A stretch of 64,000 nucleotides of DNA from contig CAKOMI010000001.1 in NCBI GenBank assembly GCA_934096605.1, positions 14,134 through 78,133 of the forward strand, written 5' to 3'. Position numbers and translations under genes: made by a program. Positions 36,334 through 44,979 of this stretch are shown here, in pieces; the stretch's first letter is position 1, and the number at the start of each line of letters is the position of its first letter. The stretch comes from an uncultured Bacilli bacterium. Its GTDB lineage: Bacteria; Bacillota_I; Bacilli_A; RF39; UBA660. A model generated the notes under the pieces. That model was not told the origin of the DNA, ran no database searches, and was given only the letters and a program-made list of their open reading frames with translations.

Positions 36334-36497
36334 CGATTGATCATATTAATTACTTCAGAAGATGTTATATTAAATAAGTGAAAATAAGTGTTTAATGTTT
36401 CACTTGAATTAGAATGCCCAAGATATTTAGAAACCATAGTATCAGGAGCTTCATTATTAAATAAGAAAGAAGCACAGCTATGTCTAAAATCACTATG
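36309..36497 (-). pseudogene. Tyrosine integrase remnant (C-terminal 62 residues)
   Basis: The minus-strand frame reads HSDFRHSCASF, then VSKYLGHSN and LNTYFHLF, which carry the Arg-His, His and nucleophile Tyr of box II of tyrosine recombinases. An in-frame TAA at 36498-36500 stops it upstream and the N-terminal 300 or so residues are gone; the CYTH gene now abuts it. It shows that the region was a mobile element. Confidence 0.85.
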
Positions 36498-36500
36498 TTA

Positions 36501-37070
36501 CTAAATACAGTTATTTTTTTCCATTACAAGTTGTGGATATCCTGCAAATATTTGATTTCCAACTTTAATGCCTAATTCTTCTATAGTATCCATAATATAT
36601 TTCATACTCTCATCTTCGTTATCATATAAATTTGTTTTGAATTCTAATTCTATGAAGTCTCCTAAGTTTTCTATGGAATCAATTGATATAATAATATTAT
36701 TATATTCAAATGAATTTCTTGTTTTTTCAACAACTATTATTTGCTTAAAATCTAAGGCATTTAACATTTCAAGCATTCCGTTATAGTCATCAATTCCAAC
36801 TTCAATTTCTTTACAGGAAATTTTATTATTACCATCATGATTACCCCAGTTTTTGTAATTAATGGTTTTTTCTTCCTTTGTATCTCTTACTCTAAGCCAT
36901 TCTGAAATAGGTTTTTTTTCAAGGAAATTTTCGTGTGCTGGTGTATAGTATATATCTTTTTGATAATTGTTTTCTTCGGTTGTTTGACCTAATTTTTTTA
37001 ATTTTGATAATGTTTCTTTTTTATTATACAAAGGAAATTTTGCTTCAATTTCAATTCTTTTTCTTTCCAT
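36501..37070 (-). CDS. CYTH-domain protein (class IV adenylate cyclase/triphosphatase family)
   Basis: A 189-residue protein on the minus strand. The opening RIEIEAKFPL has the ExExK motif (E-I-E-A-K), followed by YYTP, WLRVRD, CKEIEVGIDD, VVEKTRNSF, IDSIENLGDFIELE, a good match to the CyaB-like branch of CYTH (inorganic or thiamine triphosphatase, or adenylate cyclase). Acidic and basic residues line the expected tunnel. GGAGGT precedes the ATG. It lies against the integrase remnant, so it may be element cargo. Confidence 0.85.
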   Translation of the reverse strand: MERKRIEIEAKFPLYNKKETLSKLKKLGQTTEENNYQKDIYYTPAHENFLEKKPISEWLRVRDTKEEKTINYKNWGNHDGNNKISCKEIEVGIDDYNGMLEMLNALDFKQIIVVEKTRNSFEYNNIIISIDSIENLGDFIELEFKTNLYDNEDESMKYIMDTIEELGIKVGNQIFAGYPQLVMEKNNCI

Positions 37071-37201
37071 CTCATACCTCCATAAGAATTATATAATATA
37101 TTAATTTTTTATGTCAATTAACTAATTTAGTTGATTTTCTAAATTTCTTGTATTATTCATACAATGTGTTATAATAATTGATACAAGGAAAGAGGAAAAT
37201 T

Positions 37202-37786
37202 ATGGCTTTAATGGAAAAAAATAAGTATTATAAAATGAGTTTGTGTTTAATTCCTGATGATGAGGTAGCAATACAAGGCGATAAGTTTCATAAATATTAT
37301 TCATCTGTTGATGGCATTTTTACACCAAATGAAAAGTTTTTTGTGCAAGATAGTATTATTGTTAAAAGAGAAGGGGCTAAGCATCATGTTACTGCAGTAG
37401 GAACGGATATTGATATTCCGTGTGTTATTTTAGAGATTGAAAATGTTTTGAATAGAAATGAATATGATAGTAATGCTAATATCGTTAAGTATTCATCTTT
37501 AGTTGAGGGTAAAACAGATAGAATGCTAGTTGCTTTTGCTGTTAGTAAAATAGGAGATGTGCCATTGATGGAACATGAAGAAGAATTTATTCTTAGAGAA
37601 GCTAGTGAAGAAGAGGTAGATAATCAAATTAAAAGTGTTCTTTATTATAATTTTGGGGAAGAATTGCAAACATTAATTGATGGCTCTAGAGCTAAAGAGG
37701 TTAGAGCTTTAAGAACTTATAAAAATAATTTGAAAAATGAGAAAAGAAATAGAATGACAAGAACAATTAAAAAAATCTTGCCTTAA
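37202..37786 (+). CDS. Hypothetical protein
   Basis: A 194-residue soluble protein I do not recognise. It has a central region with repeated short beta-strand-like stretches (FFVQDSIIVKREGAKHHVTAV) and an acidic helix (EEEFILREASEEEVD), and a very basic C-terminus (NNLKNEKRNRMTRTIKKIL) that could bind nucleic acid. ATG 37202 has GAAAGAGGA eight bases upstream. The promoter of the following T-box operon overlaps its 3' end. Confidence 0.7.
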   Translation: MALMEKNKYYKMSLCLIPDDEVAIQGDKFHKYYSSVDGIFTPNEKFFVQDSIIVKREGAKHHVTAVGTDIDIPCVILEIENVLNRNEYDSNANIVKYSSLVEGKTDRMLVAFAVSKIGDVPLMEHEEEFILREASEEEVDNQIKSVLYYNFGEELQTLIDGSRAKEVRALRTYKNNLKNEKRNRMTRTIKKILP

Positions 37787-37807
37787 TAATAAATTTTTTG
37801 ATACAAT
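37778..37807 (+). promoter_or_regulatory. Putative promoter of the tyrS T-box operon
   Basis: TTGCCT (37778-37783) and TACAAT (37802-37807) are 18 bases apart and overlap the end of the upstream gene. If used, the leader is only about 135 bases long. Confidence 0.5.
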
Positions 37808-37813
37808 GATTAT

Positions 37814-37950
37814 GTTGATGATGATGCTGCCTTACAACCAGTGGAGTCAAAGCGTAAGATATACGTTACATTCAAAATAAAGATAGTTAGATTCTATGAA
37901 TTAGGGTGGTACCACGGCATATTCGTCCCTACTGATGGAATCTTTTTTTG
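37814..37950 (+). ncRNA. Short T-box riboswitch ahead of aminopeptidase-tyrS
   Basis: AATTAGGGTGGTACCACGG (from 37899) is a near-consensus T-box and pairs with CGTCCCT in the antiterminator. AGATTC (37889-37894) pairs with GAATCT (37938-37943) ahead of seven T to give the terminator. Only about 75 bases lie between the inferred transcript start and the terminator arm, much less than a normal stem I-II-III region. A tyrosine specifier is expected from the downstream tyrS but I could not assign it. Confidence 0.78.
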
Positions 37951-37963
37951 TTAGGAGGAAATG

Positions 37964-39160
37964 ATGGATAATTTAAAAAGAAAATATGCTCGCTTTTTAC
38001 TAGAATATTGTTTACAATTAAAAAATGATGATAAAGTATTTATTATTGGTTCTAAAGAGATTATAGATTTTATTGATATTTTAATAGATGAAGCAAGTAA
38101 TATGCATTTAATCGTAAAAACTTATATTAATGATTATCAAAGGCAAAGAGAACTATTAATGAGTAAAGATTATGAGTATTTAATTAAAGATGAAAATTTT
38201 GATAAAACAATTTATAATGAATTAGCAAAATCTGGTTATGCTTTTTTAAGTCTTTCTTCGCCAATGCCTGATTATTTTTCTGGGATTGATGATGCCTTAT
38301 TAAGTTGTGTTAATGCGTATCAACAAAGCAGTATTAGTTTGTACAGGCGTATGCAACTTGATGGTTCTTTAAAGTGGAATATTAGTGCGGTTCCAAATCC
38401 TTATTGGGCAAAAAGTCTTAATATTACAGTAGATGAGTTATGGAATATGCTATTTTCTATATGTGGCATAACAAGAGAAAGTGATTCAGCATCTATCTGG
38501 AATGATAAATTGAAAAAACTTAATCAAAGAAAAGATTACTTAAATAGTTTAGATATTTCACACTTACATTATACGAATAGTTTAGGAACTGATTTATTCA
38601 TATATTTACCAGAAGATTATTTGTTTTGTGCAGCTGATGAAGGCAATTTAGTTAACTTGCCAACTGAAGAGGTTTTTTCAAGTCCACTTGCTTTTTTAAC
38701 AAAGGGAATTGTGTATGCTTCTAAGCCGCTTATTTATAACGGGATTACGATTAGTGATTTTTATTTAGAGTTTTCTGAAGGCCAAGTTATTAATTACGGG
38801 GCAAAAGAAGGACTTGCTACTTTAAAAGGTATTTTAGATACTGATGAAGGTAGTAAATATTTAGGTGAGGTAGCCTTAGTTGATAATACGTCTTCTATTG
38901 CTAAAATGAACTTTTTATTTAAGAATACTCTTCTAGATGAAAACTCAAGTTGCCACTTAGCTTTAGGGGATGGATTCATGGAATGCCGTAAAAATGGGTA
39001 TTCTATGAGTGAAGAAGAATTACATAAAAGTGTTAATCATTCTATAAATCATGTTGACTTTTTTATCGGGACTAATGATTTAAATATTACAGCAACCTTA
39101 AGAAATAAAAAAGAAATTGTTATAATGGAAAATGGATTATTTAAAGGAGAGATGAGATAA
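37964..39160 (+). CDS. M29-family aminopeptidase
   Basis: A 398-residue metallo-aminopeptidase of the M29 (AmpS/thermophilic aminopeptidase) family. Typical parts are ARFLLEYCLQLKNDDKVFI, NISAVPNPYWAKSL, LHYTNSLGTDLFIYLPE, NLPTEEVFSSP, and near the C-terminus GDGFMECRKNG and NHSINHVDFFIGT (metal-binding His/Asp). ATG 37964 fits the AGGAGG at 37953 better than ATG 37961. It is the first gene behind the T-box and overlaps tyrS (TAATG), so it may supply free tyrosine from peptides when tRNA-Tyr is uncharged. Confidence 0.88.
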   Translation: MDNLKRKYARFLLEYCLQLKNDDKVFIIGSKEIIDFIDILIDEASNMHLIVKTYINDYQRQRELLMSKDYEYLIKDENFDKTIYNELAKSGYAFLSLSSPMPDYFSGIDDALLSCVNAYQQSSISLYRRMQLDGSLKWNISAVPNPYWAKSLNITVDELWNMLFSICGITRESDSASIWNDKLKKLNQRKDYLNSLDISHLHYTNSLGTDLFIYLPEDYLFCAADEGNLVNLPTEEVFSSPLAFLTKGIVYASKPLIYNGITISDFYLEFSEGQVINYGAKEGLATLKGILDTDEGSKYLGEVALVDNTSSIAKMNFLFKNTLLDENSSCHLALGDGFMECRKNGYSMSEEELHKSVNHSINHVDFFIGTNDLNITATLRNKKEIVIMENGLFKGEMR

Positions 39161-40377
39161 TGACAAATTTTGAAGAATTACAAAAAAGAGGTTTAATTAA
39201 AGATGTAGCAGGTGAAGGCATTGAAGAACTTATTAATAAAGGTGGAGTTACATTTTACTGGGGAACAGATCCAACGGCTGATTCCTTGCACCTAGGCCAT
39301 TATAGTTCTTTAGTAACGGCTAAAAGATTAATGAAAATGGGCCATCACCCAATTTTACTTTGTGGGGGCGCAACGGGAAGAATAGGCGACCCTAGACCTA
39401 CTAGTGAAAGAGAAATTATTGATATAGATGTTTTAAATCATAATATTGAATGTATTAGAAAACAAATTGATGAAATATTTGATGGTTCGGCTCGTCTTGT
39501 AAATAACTATGAATGGTTTAAAGACTACAACTACTTAGATTTCTTAAGAGATATTGGTAAATATATTAATGTTAACTATATGTTAAGTAAAGATATTATT
39601 AATAGAAGACTAGAAACAGGTATTACTTATGCTGAATTTAGTTATATGTTAATTCAAGGGTATGACTTTTTACATATGTATCAAGATTTAGGCTGTACTA
39701 TGCAAGTTGAAGGAAGTGATCAGTGGGGTAATATTACGACTGGTATTGAACTAATTAGAAAAATATTAGGCCGTGAAGCTTATGGATTTACGATGCCATT
39801 AATACTTGATAGCAATGGCAAAAAATTTGGTAAAAGTGAAGGCAATGCGTTATGGCTTGATAAAAATAAAACTAGTAGTTATGAATTATACCAATACTTA
39901 ATTAATACTGATGATAGTAAAGTAGAAGAATATCTAAAAGTGTTTACTTTCCTAAGCTTAGATGAAATAGATGCCATTATGGCTCGTCATAAAGAGACCC
40001 CAGAACAAAGGATGGCTCAAAAAGAACTGGCTAAACAAATTATTACTGATTTAAGAGGAGAAAGCGAATTTCTACATGCTAAAGAAGTAAGTGAATCCTT
40101 ATTTACGGGTAACATAAAAAACTTAACAGATAATGAGATTAAAGAAGTCTTTAAAGGCGTGCCTACTATCACTTATGAAGATAAAGATTTAATTGACATT
40201 TTAGTTAGTGGTGGTATTACTGCATCTAAAAGAGAAGCAAGAGAGTTTTTATCTAGTGGCGCAATACTTGTAAATGGCCTTGTTGTTCATGAAGAAAATT
40301 ATCATTTAGAAAATAAAACATATAATATTATTCGTCGTGGGAAAAAGAAATATTATTTAGTAGTAAAAGAGGGATAA
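39160..40377 (+). CDS. tyrS: Tyrosyl-tRNA synthetase
   Basis: A 405-residue class I synthetase, normal length. HLGH is at 44-47, the tyrosine-binding YDFLHMYQDLGC and EGSDQWGNI follow, and KFGKS is at 222-226. An S4-like RNA-binding domain closes the C-terminus (SKREAREFLSSGAILVNG). It charges tRNA-Tyr. It is co-transcribed with the M29 peptidase under the short T-box. Confidence 0.97.
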   Translation: MTNFEELQKRGLIKDVAGEGIEELINKGGVTFYWGTDPTADSLHLGHYSSLVTAKRLMKMGHHPILLCGGATGRIGDPRPTSEREIIDIDVLNHNIECIRKQIDEIFDGSARLVNNYEWFKDYNYLDFLRDIGKYINVNYMLSKDIINRRLETGITYAEFSYMLIQGYDFLHMYQDLGCTMQVEGSDQWGNITTGIELIRKILGREAYGFTMPLILDSNGKKFGKSEGNALWLDKNKTSSYELYQYLINTDDSKVEEYLKVFTFLSLDEIDAIMARHKETPEQRMAQKELAKQIITDLRGESEFLHAKEVSESLFTGNIKNLTDNEIKEVFKGVPTITYEDKDLIDILVSGGITASKREAREFLSSGAILVNGLVVHEENYHLENKTYNIIRRGKKKYYLVVKEG

Positions 40378-40378
40378 T

Positions 40379-40972
40379 ATGTTAGAAACTGTATTAGTAA
40401 GTATTAAAAAGAGCGTTTGGGAGTCGTTTATTGCAAGTTTACTTTTAATAGTTTTTGCTTTAGTTCTTTTATATAATCCAGAGAACTTTTTAGAATCTTC
40501 TATTACTATGTTTGGTTATATTGGTTTCTTTTTAGGAATTATGGATATGCTAATTTATTTTAAGACGCCAGAAGAAAAAAGAATATATAAAAACAATTTA
40601 CAAGCCGGTTTAATATTAATAAGTGCGAGTGTTATAGCTTTCTTTAAAACAAGTGTAATTAAAGAGTTTATTGCCTTTATTTTAGGAGGCTACTTAATTT
40701 ACCGAGGTAGTATAAGAGCAAATATTGGTTTTAATTTAAAGGAATATCATAATAAAACATGGATAGTAATTTTTATACTTGCTTTAATTAATATGGTACT
40801 TGGTGTTGTAATGATTTTAAACCCTTTTGCTAGTTTAATAAAAATAAATGAACTAATGGCTATTTTAATTATTGTTAATGAGACAATCTATATAATAGAA
40901 AATATTGTAATATTAATAATTTTAAAAAAGATAAATAAGTTGACAGTGAGTGAAAAAGAAATTCAAGAATAA
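40379..40972 (+). CDS. DUF308/HdeD-like membrane protein
   Basis: A 197-residue protein with about six hydrophobic helices arranged as short hairpins (SFIASLLLIVFALVLLY, SSITMFGYIGFFLGIMD, IKEFIAFILGGYLIYRG, IVIFILALINMVLGVVMIL). This matches the small HdeD/DUF308 integral membrane family, function unknown in Gram-positives. It begins one base after the tyrS stop, so it is the third gene of the T-box operon. Confidence 0.75.
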   Translation: MLETVLVSIKKSVWESFIASLLLIVFALVLLYNPENFLESSITMFGYIGFFLGIMDMLIYFKTPEEKRIYKNNLQAGLILISASVIAFFKTSVIKEFIAFILGGYLIYRGSIRANIGFNLKEYHNKTWIVIFILALINMVLGVVMILNPFASLIKINELMAILIIVNETIYIIENIVILIILKKINKLTVSEKEIQE

Positions 40973-41014
40973 GAAAAAATTATAGTATAATAGTTATATA
41001 AGGATGTTGATAGA

Positions 41015-42091
41015 ATGAATATTATTATTTCAGCTGGGGGAACAATGGGACACATAAATCCAGCGTTAGCTATTATTGATGAATTTAAAAAAAGAGAAAA
41101 GAATTTAAATGTCTTATATATTGGTACACATAATAGAATGGAAAAAGATATTGTTCCAAAGAAGAATATTAAGTATGAAGAAATTGAAATATATGGTTTA
41201 AGTAAGGATATAAAAAGAGATATTAAAAATATTTTTTGTATAAGAGAATCTTATCATAAGTGTTTGAAAATTATGAGAGATTTTAAACCAGATGTTGTAA
41301 TAGGTGTTGGTGGATACGTTACTTATCCAGTTTTGAAAGCAGCCCATAAACTTCATGTTAAAACAGTCATTCATGAACAAAATAGTATACCTGGTAAAAG
41401 TAATATGTTTATTAGTAAATATGCAGATTTAGTTTTACTTACTTTTGATTCTTCTAAAAAATATTTTAAAAACAATAAAAGAGTTATTACTTCTGGTAAC
41501 CCTTGTGCTTCTAATGCTCTAACATCTTTACGGATAAAAAAAGAGAGCCTAGGATTTAACAAGGATTTACCACTTCTTGTAATCGTGGCTGGTTCTTTAG
41601 GGAGTACGTCTTTGAACAATAAATTTAAAGAATTTTTTAAACAAGAAAAAATTGAAAATTATCAAGTTTGTTTTATAACTGGTAAGAGTTATTATGATGA
41701 GTTTATTCAGGATTGTAAGCAAATAGAAAATGTAAAAGTATTTCCTTTTATGGATAATTTACCTGGTTTGTTAAAGGATAGTCAAGCTGTAATATCAAGA
41801 GCTGGAGCGGGTAGTTTAACAGAAATTATGGCTATTCATGTACCATCTATCATTGTACCTAGTCCATATGTTGCTAATAATCATCAATACTATAATGCTT
41901 TAGAATTAAAAGAAAAAAATTGTATTTTGTTATTAGAAGAAAAAGATGTTAATAATGATAGTTTAAAGAAAATGATTAATTTAGTATTATTTGATAAGAA
42001 AAAAAGAGAAGAATTAGAAAGCAATATGAATCTTTTAAAGACTAGCGATAGTGCTAATATTATATATAAGGAAATTAAAAAGATATTGTAA
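41015..42091 (+). CDS. murG: Undecaprenyl-PP-MurNAc-pentapeptide GlcNAc transferase
   Basis: A 358-residue GT28 enzyme. The glycine-rich loop SAGGTMGHINPALAI, the second loop GVGGYVTYPVL, HEQNSIPGKSN, SRAGAGSLTEI and PSPYVANNHQYYNA are all characteristic. MurG converts lipid I to lipid II on the inner membrane face. It is followed by ftsQ, 20 bases downstream, as a detached part of the dcw cluster. Confidence 0.96.
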   Translation: MNIIISAGGTMGHINPALAIIDEFKKREKNLNVLYIGTHNRMEKDIVPKKNIKYEEIEIYGLSKDIKRDIKNIFCIRESYHKCLKIMRDFKPDVVIGVGGYVTYPVLKAAHKLHVKTVIHEQNSIPGKSNMFISKYADLVLLTFDSSKKYFKNNKRVITSGNPCASNALTSLRIKKESLGFNKDLPLLVIVAGSLGSTSLNNKFKEFFKQEKIENYQVCFITGKSYYDEFIQDCKQIENVKVFPFMDNLPGLLKDSQAVISRAGAGSLTEIMAIHVPSIIVPSPYVANNHQYYNALELKEKNCILLLEEKDVNNDSLKKMINLVLFDKKKREELESNMNLLKTSDSANIIYKEIKKIL

Positions 42092-42110
42092 GAGAAATTA
42101 AGGGGCTATT

Positions 42111-42818
42111 ATGATAAGAAAAAAGAAAGTGATAAAAAGAAGGTTTAAATGGAAAACATTTTTTAAGTTTTTAATCTTTTTAAGTGTTTGCTCTTTATTA
42201 GTTAGTGGTATTCTAAATATTCCAACAAAACAGATTATTATTACAGGAAATGAAGTCGTAAGTGATAATGAGATTATTATGGCTAGTCAGTATCAATTTT
42301 ATCCTAAGCTTTTTAGTAAAAGATATGATGATATAAAAAAAGATATTTTAAATTTAGATTATGTTAGTAATGTAAAAATACATCGTAGTTTATTTGGGGT
42401 GTTAAAATTAGAAATAACAGAAGATAAACCTTTGTTTTATAATAAAGCATCAGGAAAATTAGTTTTGATGAGTGGTAAGGAGATAGATTCTAGTAATTAT
42501 AATGGTGTACCTATTTTAATTAATAATGTACCAGAGCCTTACTATGAAAGGTTTATTAGTAAGTTATCACAAATAAAAAGAGATGTTTTAATGCTTATTA
42601 GTGAAATACAATATGATCCTTGGAAAAGTAATGATATTACAATTGATGAAACACGATTTGTGCTTAGAATGAATGATGGTAATATTGTTTATGTAAATTT
42701 AATTCATATGGATAAGTTAGATAATTATATTGAAATATTTGCTTCATTAGAAAATCAGAAGGGAACATTATATTTAGATTCTTCAAGTGATAAGATATCG
42801 TTTAGTTTAAATAAGTAG
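42111..42818 (+). CDS. ftsQ: Cell division protein FtsQ/DivIB
   Basis: A 235-residue bitopic protein with a very basic cytoplasmic start, one helix (FLIFLSVCSLLVSGIL), and a POTRA-like domain beginning IPTKQIIITGNEVVSDNEII and including YVSNVKIHRSLFGVLKLEITE. This is DivIB of Gram-positives, partner of FtsL and DivIC. AAATTAAGGGG is the ribosome-binding site. Confidence 0.92.
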   Translation: MIRKKKVIKRRFKWKTFFKFLIFLSVCSLLVSGILNIPTKQIIITGNEVVSDNEIIMASQYQFYPKLFSKRYDDIKKDILNLDYVSNVKIHRSLFGVLKLEITEDKPLFYNKASGKLVLMSGKEIDSSNYNGVPILINNVPEPYYERFISKLSQIKRDVLMLISEIQYDPWKSNDITIDETRFVLRMNDGNIVYVNLIHMDKLDNYIEIFASLENQKGTLYLDSSSDKISFSLNK

Positions 42819-42829
42819 GAGGTGATAGT

Positions 42830-43294
42830 ATGTTATTAAGAAAAGCAAACTTGCAAGACGTTCATAATAACCTTGCTAATATTTTTATTGATGCTTTTAA
42901 TTTACATTTGAGGTGTAGACCAGATATTTTTGGCAGTTCTAAAAGTGACGAAGAACTAAAAAATGAATTAATTAACATTATTGAAAACGATAATAACATT
43001 ATCGTTTGTGAATATGATGGAATTGTGGTTGGCTATATAATGTATAAAATTAATGCGAAAAAAAGTAAGGTTTTGTGGATAGATCAACTTGCTGTAGATG
43101 AGGATCAAAGAGGTAAAGGAATAGCAAAATTACTAATTAATAAAGTAAGAAATTTAGCTAATGAAGAAAATTGCGATAGAGTTGAACTTTGTTGTTGGGA
43201 CTTTAACGATAATGCGATGGAAATGTATAAACATTTAGGATTTAAAACTCAAAGAGTTATTTTTGAAGAATGGTGCAATAAAGACATCATATAA
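42830..43294 (+). CDS. GNAT-family acetyltransferase
   Basis: A 154-residue acetyltransferase. LWIDQLAVDEDQRGKGIAKLLINKV is a full CoA-binding motif A, and DFNDNAMEMYKHLGFK motif B. AGGAGG precedes the ATG. It is the first gene of a block with aph(2'')-like and other acetyltransferase sequences between ftsQ and the queH region. It could act on an aminoglycoside, but the substrate cannot be inferred from sequence. Confidence 0.85.
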   Translation: MLLRKANLQDVHNNLANIFIDAFNLHLRCRPDIFGSSKSDEELKNELINIIENDNNIIVCEYDGIVVGYIMYKINAKKSKVLWIDQLAVDEDQRGKGIAKLLINKVRNLANEENCDRVELCCWDFNDNAMEMYKHLGFKTQRVIFEEWCNKDII

Positions 43295-43298
43295 AGAT

Positions 43299-43403
43299 AT
43301 GGATGAAAATGATATATATAAATATACTTATTTCTTAACAAAAGAAATGCTTTTAGAAAGACTATTTGAATTAGAAAAAGATAATCAAAACAAATTAAAA
43401 TAA
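43299..43403 (+). CDS. Possible 34-residue open frame or gene remnant
   Basis: ATG 43299 to TAA 43401-43403. The peptide has a YTYFLTKEMLLERLFELEKD helix. It overlaps nothing and has no clear ribosome-binding site. It may be the tail of a lost gene from the resistance-like block. Confidence 0.25.
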   Translation: MDENDIYKYTYFLTKEMLLERLFELEKDNQNKLK

Positions 43404-43418
43404 TTGTAGTTGAGATAG

Positions 43419-43841
43419 ATGGAATATAAATTATTAGAAGAACAAGATTTAGAACTTATGCCAGATTTTATTGATGATGAAAATACTAAATATAGTATAG
43501 ATGTCTTAAAAAAGTTTATGGATGAAAATAATAATTTTGGATTTATTGCAAAAACAAATAATAAAGTGGTAGGGTTTGCTTTTGTGTCTATATATCTATA
43601 CTAACACCAGGTATTCTATCTTGACGCCATTGATGTTATGTCAGAGTATCAAGGAAAAGGTTATGGAACAGGTTTAATATCATTTGCTCGTGATTATGCT
43701 AAAACTATTAACTGTTATAAAATGTATTTGATAACGAATAGAAGTAATGTATCTGCTTGTAAATGCTATGAAAAGGCAGGAGGCATAAATAAAGCAGATG
43801 ATGAAATTATTTATGTTTATGATTTTAAGGAGAAAAAATAA
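43419..43841 (+). pseudogene. Acetyltransferase gene interrupted by an in-frame stop
   Basis: Two halves of one GNAT protein lie in the same frame. The first (43419-43604) runs MEYKLLEEQDLELMPDFIDD to VVGFAFVSIYLY and stops at TAA 43602-43604. After the stop the frame continues FYLDAIDVMSEYQGKGYGTG (motif A) to the end at 43841. The start resembles AAC(3)-I type enzymes. A single nonsense codon, perhaps with a small local deletion, has broken it. Its end overlaps the ATG of the aph(2'')-like gene. Confidence 0.75.
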
Positions 43842-44737
43842 TGGATATAAAAAAGATTATAGAAGAAAAATGTAATATAAATATTGATAGTATAAAGTTA
43901 ATAGGCGAAGGATATGACAGTAAAGCATACATTGTAAATAATGAATATATTTTTAAAATAAAGTTTAGTGCTAATAAGAAAAAAGGATATGAAAAAGAAA
44001 AAGCAATATATGATTTTTTAAATAAAAAATTGAATACAACAATAAATATTCCTAATATTGAATATTCGTATATAAGTGATGATATTTCTATATTAGGGTA
44101 TAAAGAAATTAGAGGAACATTTTTAACACCAGAGATATATTTTTCTCTACCACAAGATAAACAAGAATTGTTAAAAAAAGATATTGCTATGTTTTTAAGA
44201 CAAATGCACGATTTAGATTATAGTGAAATAAGTTCTTATACAATAGATAACAAACAAAATGTTTTAGAAGAATATCAATTATTAAGAGATACTATTTATG
44301 ATAGTCTAACTGATATTGAAAAGAAATATGCAGAAGATTTTATGCAAAGATTACATAGTACAACAATATTTGATGGAAGAAAATGTTTATGCCATAATGA
44401 TTTTAGTTGTAATCATTTATTACTTGATGATGATAATAAATTATGTGGTGTAATTGATTTTGGAGATTCTGGAATTATAGATGAATATTGTGATTTTATA
44501 TATTTACTAGAAGATAGTGAAGAAGAAATTGGTGTTTCTTTTGGAGAAGATATATTAAGATTATATGGAAATATAGATATTTCAAAAGCTAAAGAATATC
44601 AAGATGTTGTAGAACAATATTATCCAATAGAAACTATTGTATATGGAATTAAAAATAATAGACCTGATTTTATAGAAAAAGGCAGAAAAGAAATTTATAT
44701 AAGAACTCATAAAGCTGAAAAATTAAGGAAGAGATGA
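43841..44737 (+). CDS. aph(2'')-I: Aminoglycoside 2''-phosphotransferase-like protein
   Basis: A 298-residue kinase-like phosphotransferase. The catalytic loop [17 protein letters not shown] and metal-binding [18 protein letters not shown], then [24 protein letters not shown] and [13 protein letters not shown], match closely what I recall of the APH(2'') half of the bifunctional AAC(6')-APH(2'') enzyme of staphylococci and enterococci. Standalone relatives such as aph(2'')-If are known. It would phosphorylate gentamicin-type aminoglycosides. It overlaps the broken GNAT gene and is followed by a truncated P-loop gene. Base composition is at least as AT-rich as its surroundings. Confidence 0.85.
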   Translation: MDIKKIIEEKCNINIDSIKLIGEGYDSKAYIVNNEYIFKIKFSANKKKGYEKEKAIYDFLNKKLNTTINIPNIEYSYISDDISILGYKEIRGTFLTPEIYFSLPQDKQELLKKDIAMFLRQMHDLDYSEISSYTIDNKQNVLEEYQLLRDTIYDSLTDIEKKYAEDFMQRLHSTTIFDGRKCLCHNDFSCNHLLLDDDNKLCGVIDFGDSGIIDEYCDFIYLLEDSEEEIGVSFGEDILRLYGNIDISKAKEYQDVVEQYYPIETIVYGIKNNRPDFIEKGRKEIYIRTHKAEKLRKR

Positions 44738-44738
44738 T

Positions 44739-44825
44739 ATGGGAAAAGTAATATTAGTTTGTGGAAAAATATGTAGTGGTAAAAGCTATTATTCAAAATA
44801 TGTAAATAAAAAAAACAAAAATTAA
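44739..44825 (+). pseudogene. Truncated P-loop kinase fragment
   Basis: ATG 44739 encodes MGKVILVCGKICSGKSYYSK and stops after 28 residues. The GKICSGKS is a Walker A motif of the AAA_33 small-kinase type, but everything beyond it is missing. AGGAAGAG precedes it and it starts just after the aph stop, so it was probably part of the same imported operon. Confidence 0.6.
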
Positions 44826-44890
44826 ATATGTAAGTAATAAGTATCTTAATGTAAAATAATATATTCTTAAAGAAAAAGTTTCTGACTTTT

Positions 44891-44925
44891 AAGTAGTGGT
44901 ATAGAGATTTATCATTACTTTTTTT
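44891..44925 (+). terminator. Terminator closing the resistance-like block
   Basis: AAGTAGTG (44891-44898) pairs with CATTACTT (44913-44920) with one G-U pair, followed by five T. Confidence 0.6.
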
Positions 44926-44952
44926 GACTTTGGGTAGTTTGTGTGTTATTCT
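44924..44952 (+). promoter_or_regulatory. Promoter upstream of the queH operon
   Basis: TTGACT (44924-44929) and TATTCT (44947-44952) are 17 bases apart. The in-frame GTG at 44941 falls between them and so cannot be the start of the next gene. Confidence 0.55.
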
Positions 44953-44979
44953 AATAACAAGAAAGCGAGGGTTTACATT

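Noticed and set aside
31341..37070. A CRISPR array or true integron attC array in the accessory region
   Set aside because: The repeats are few, far apart, imperfect, and have no uniform spacers or recognisable attC core; the integrase remnant is not clearly an IntI type.
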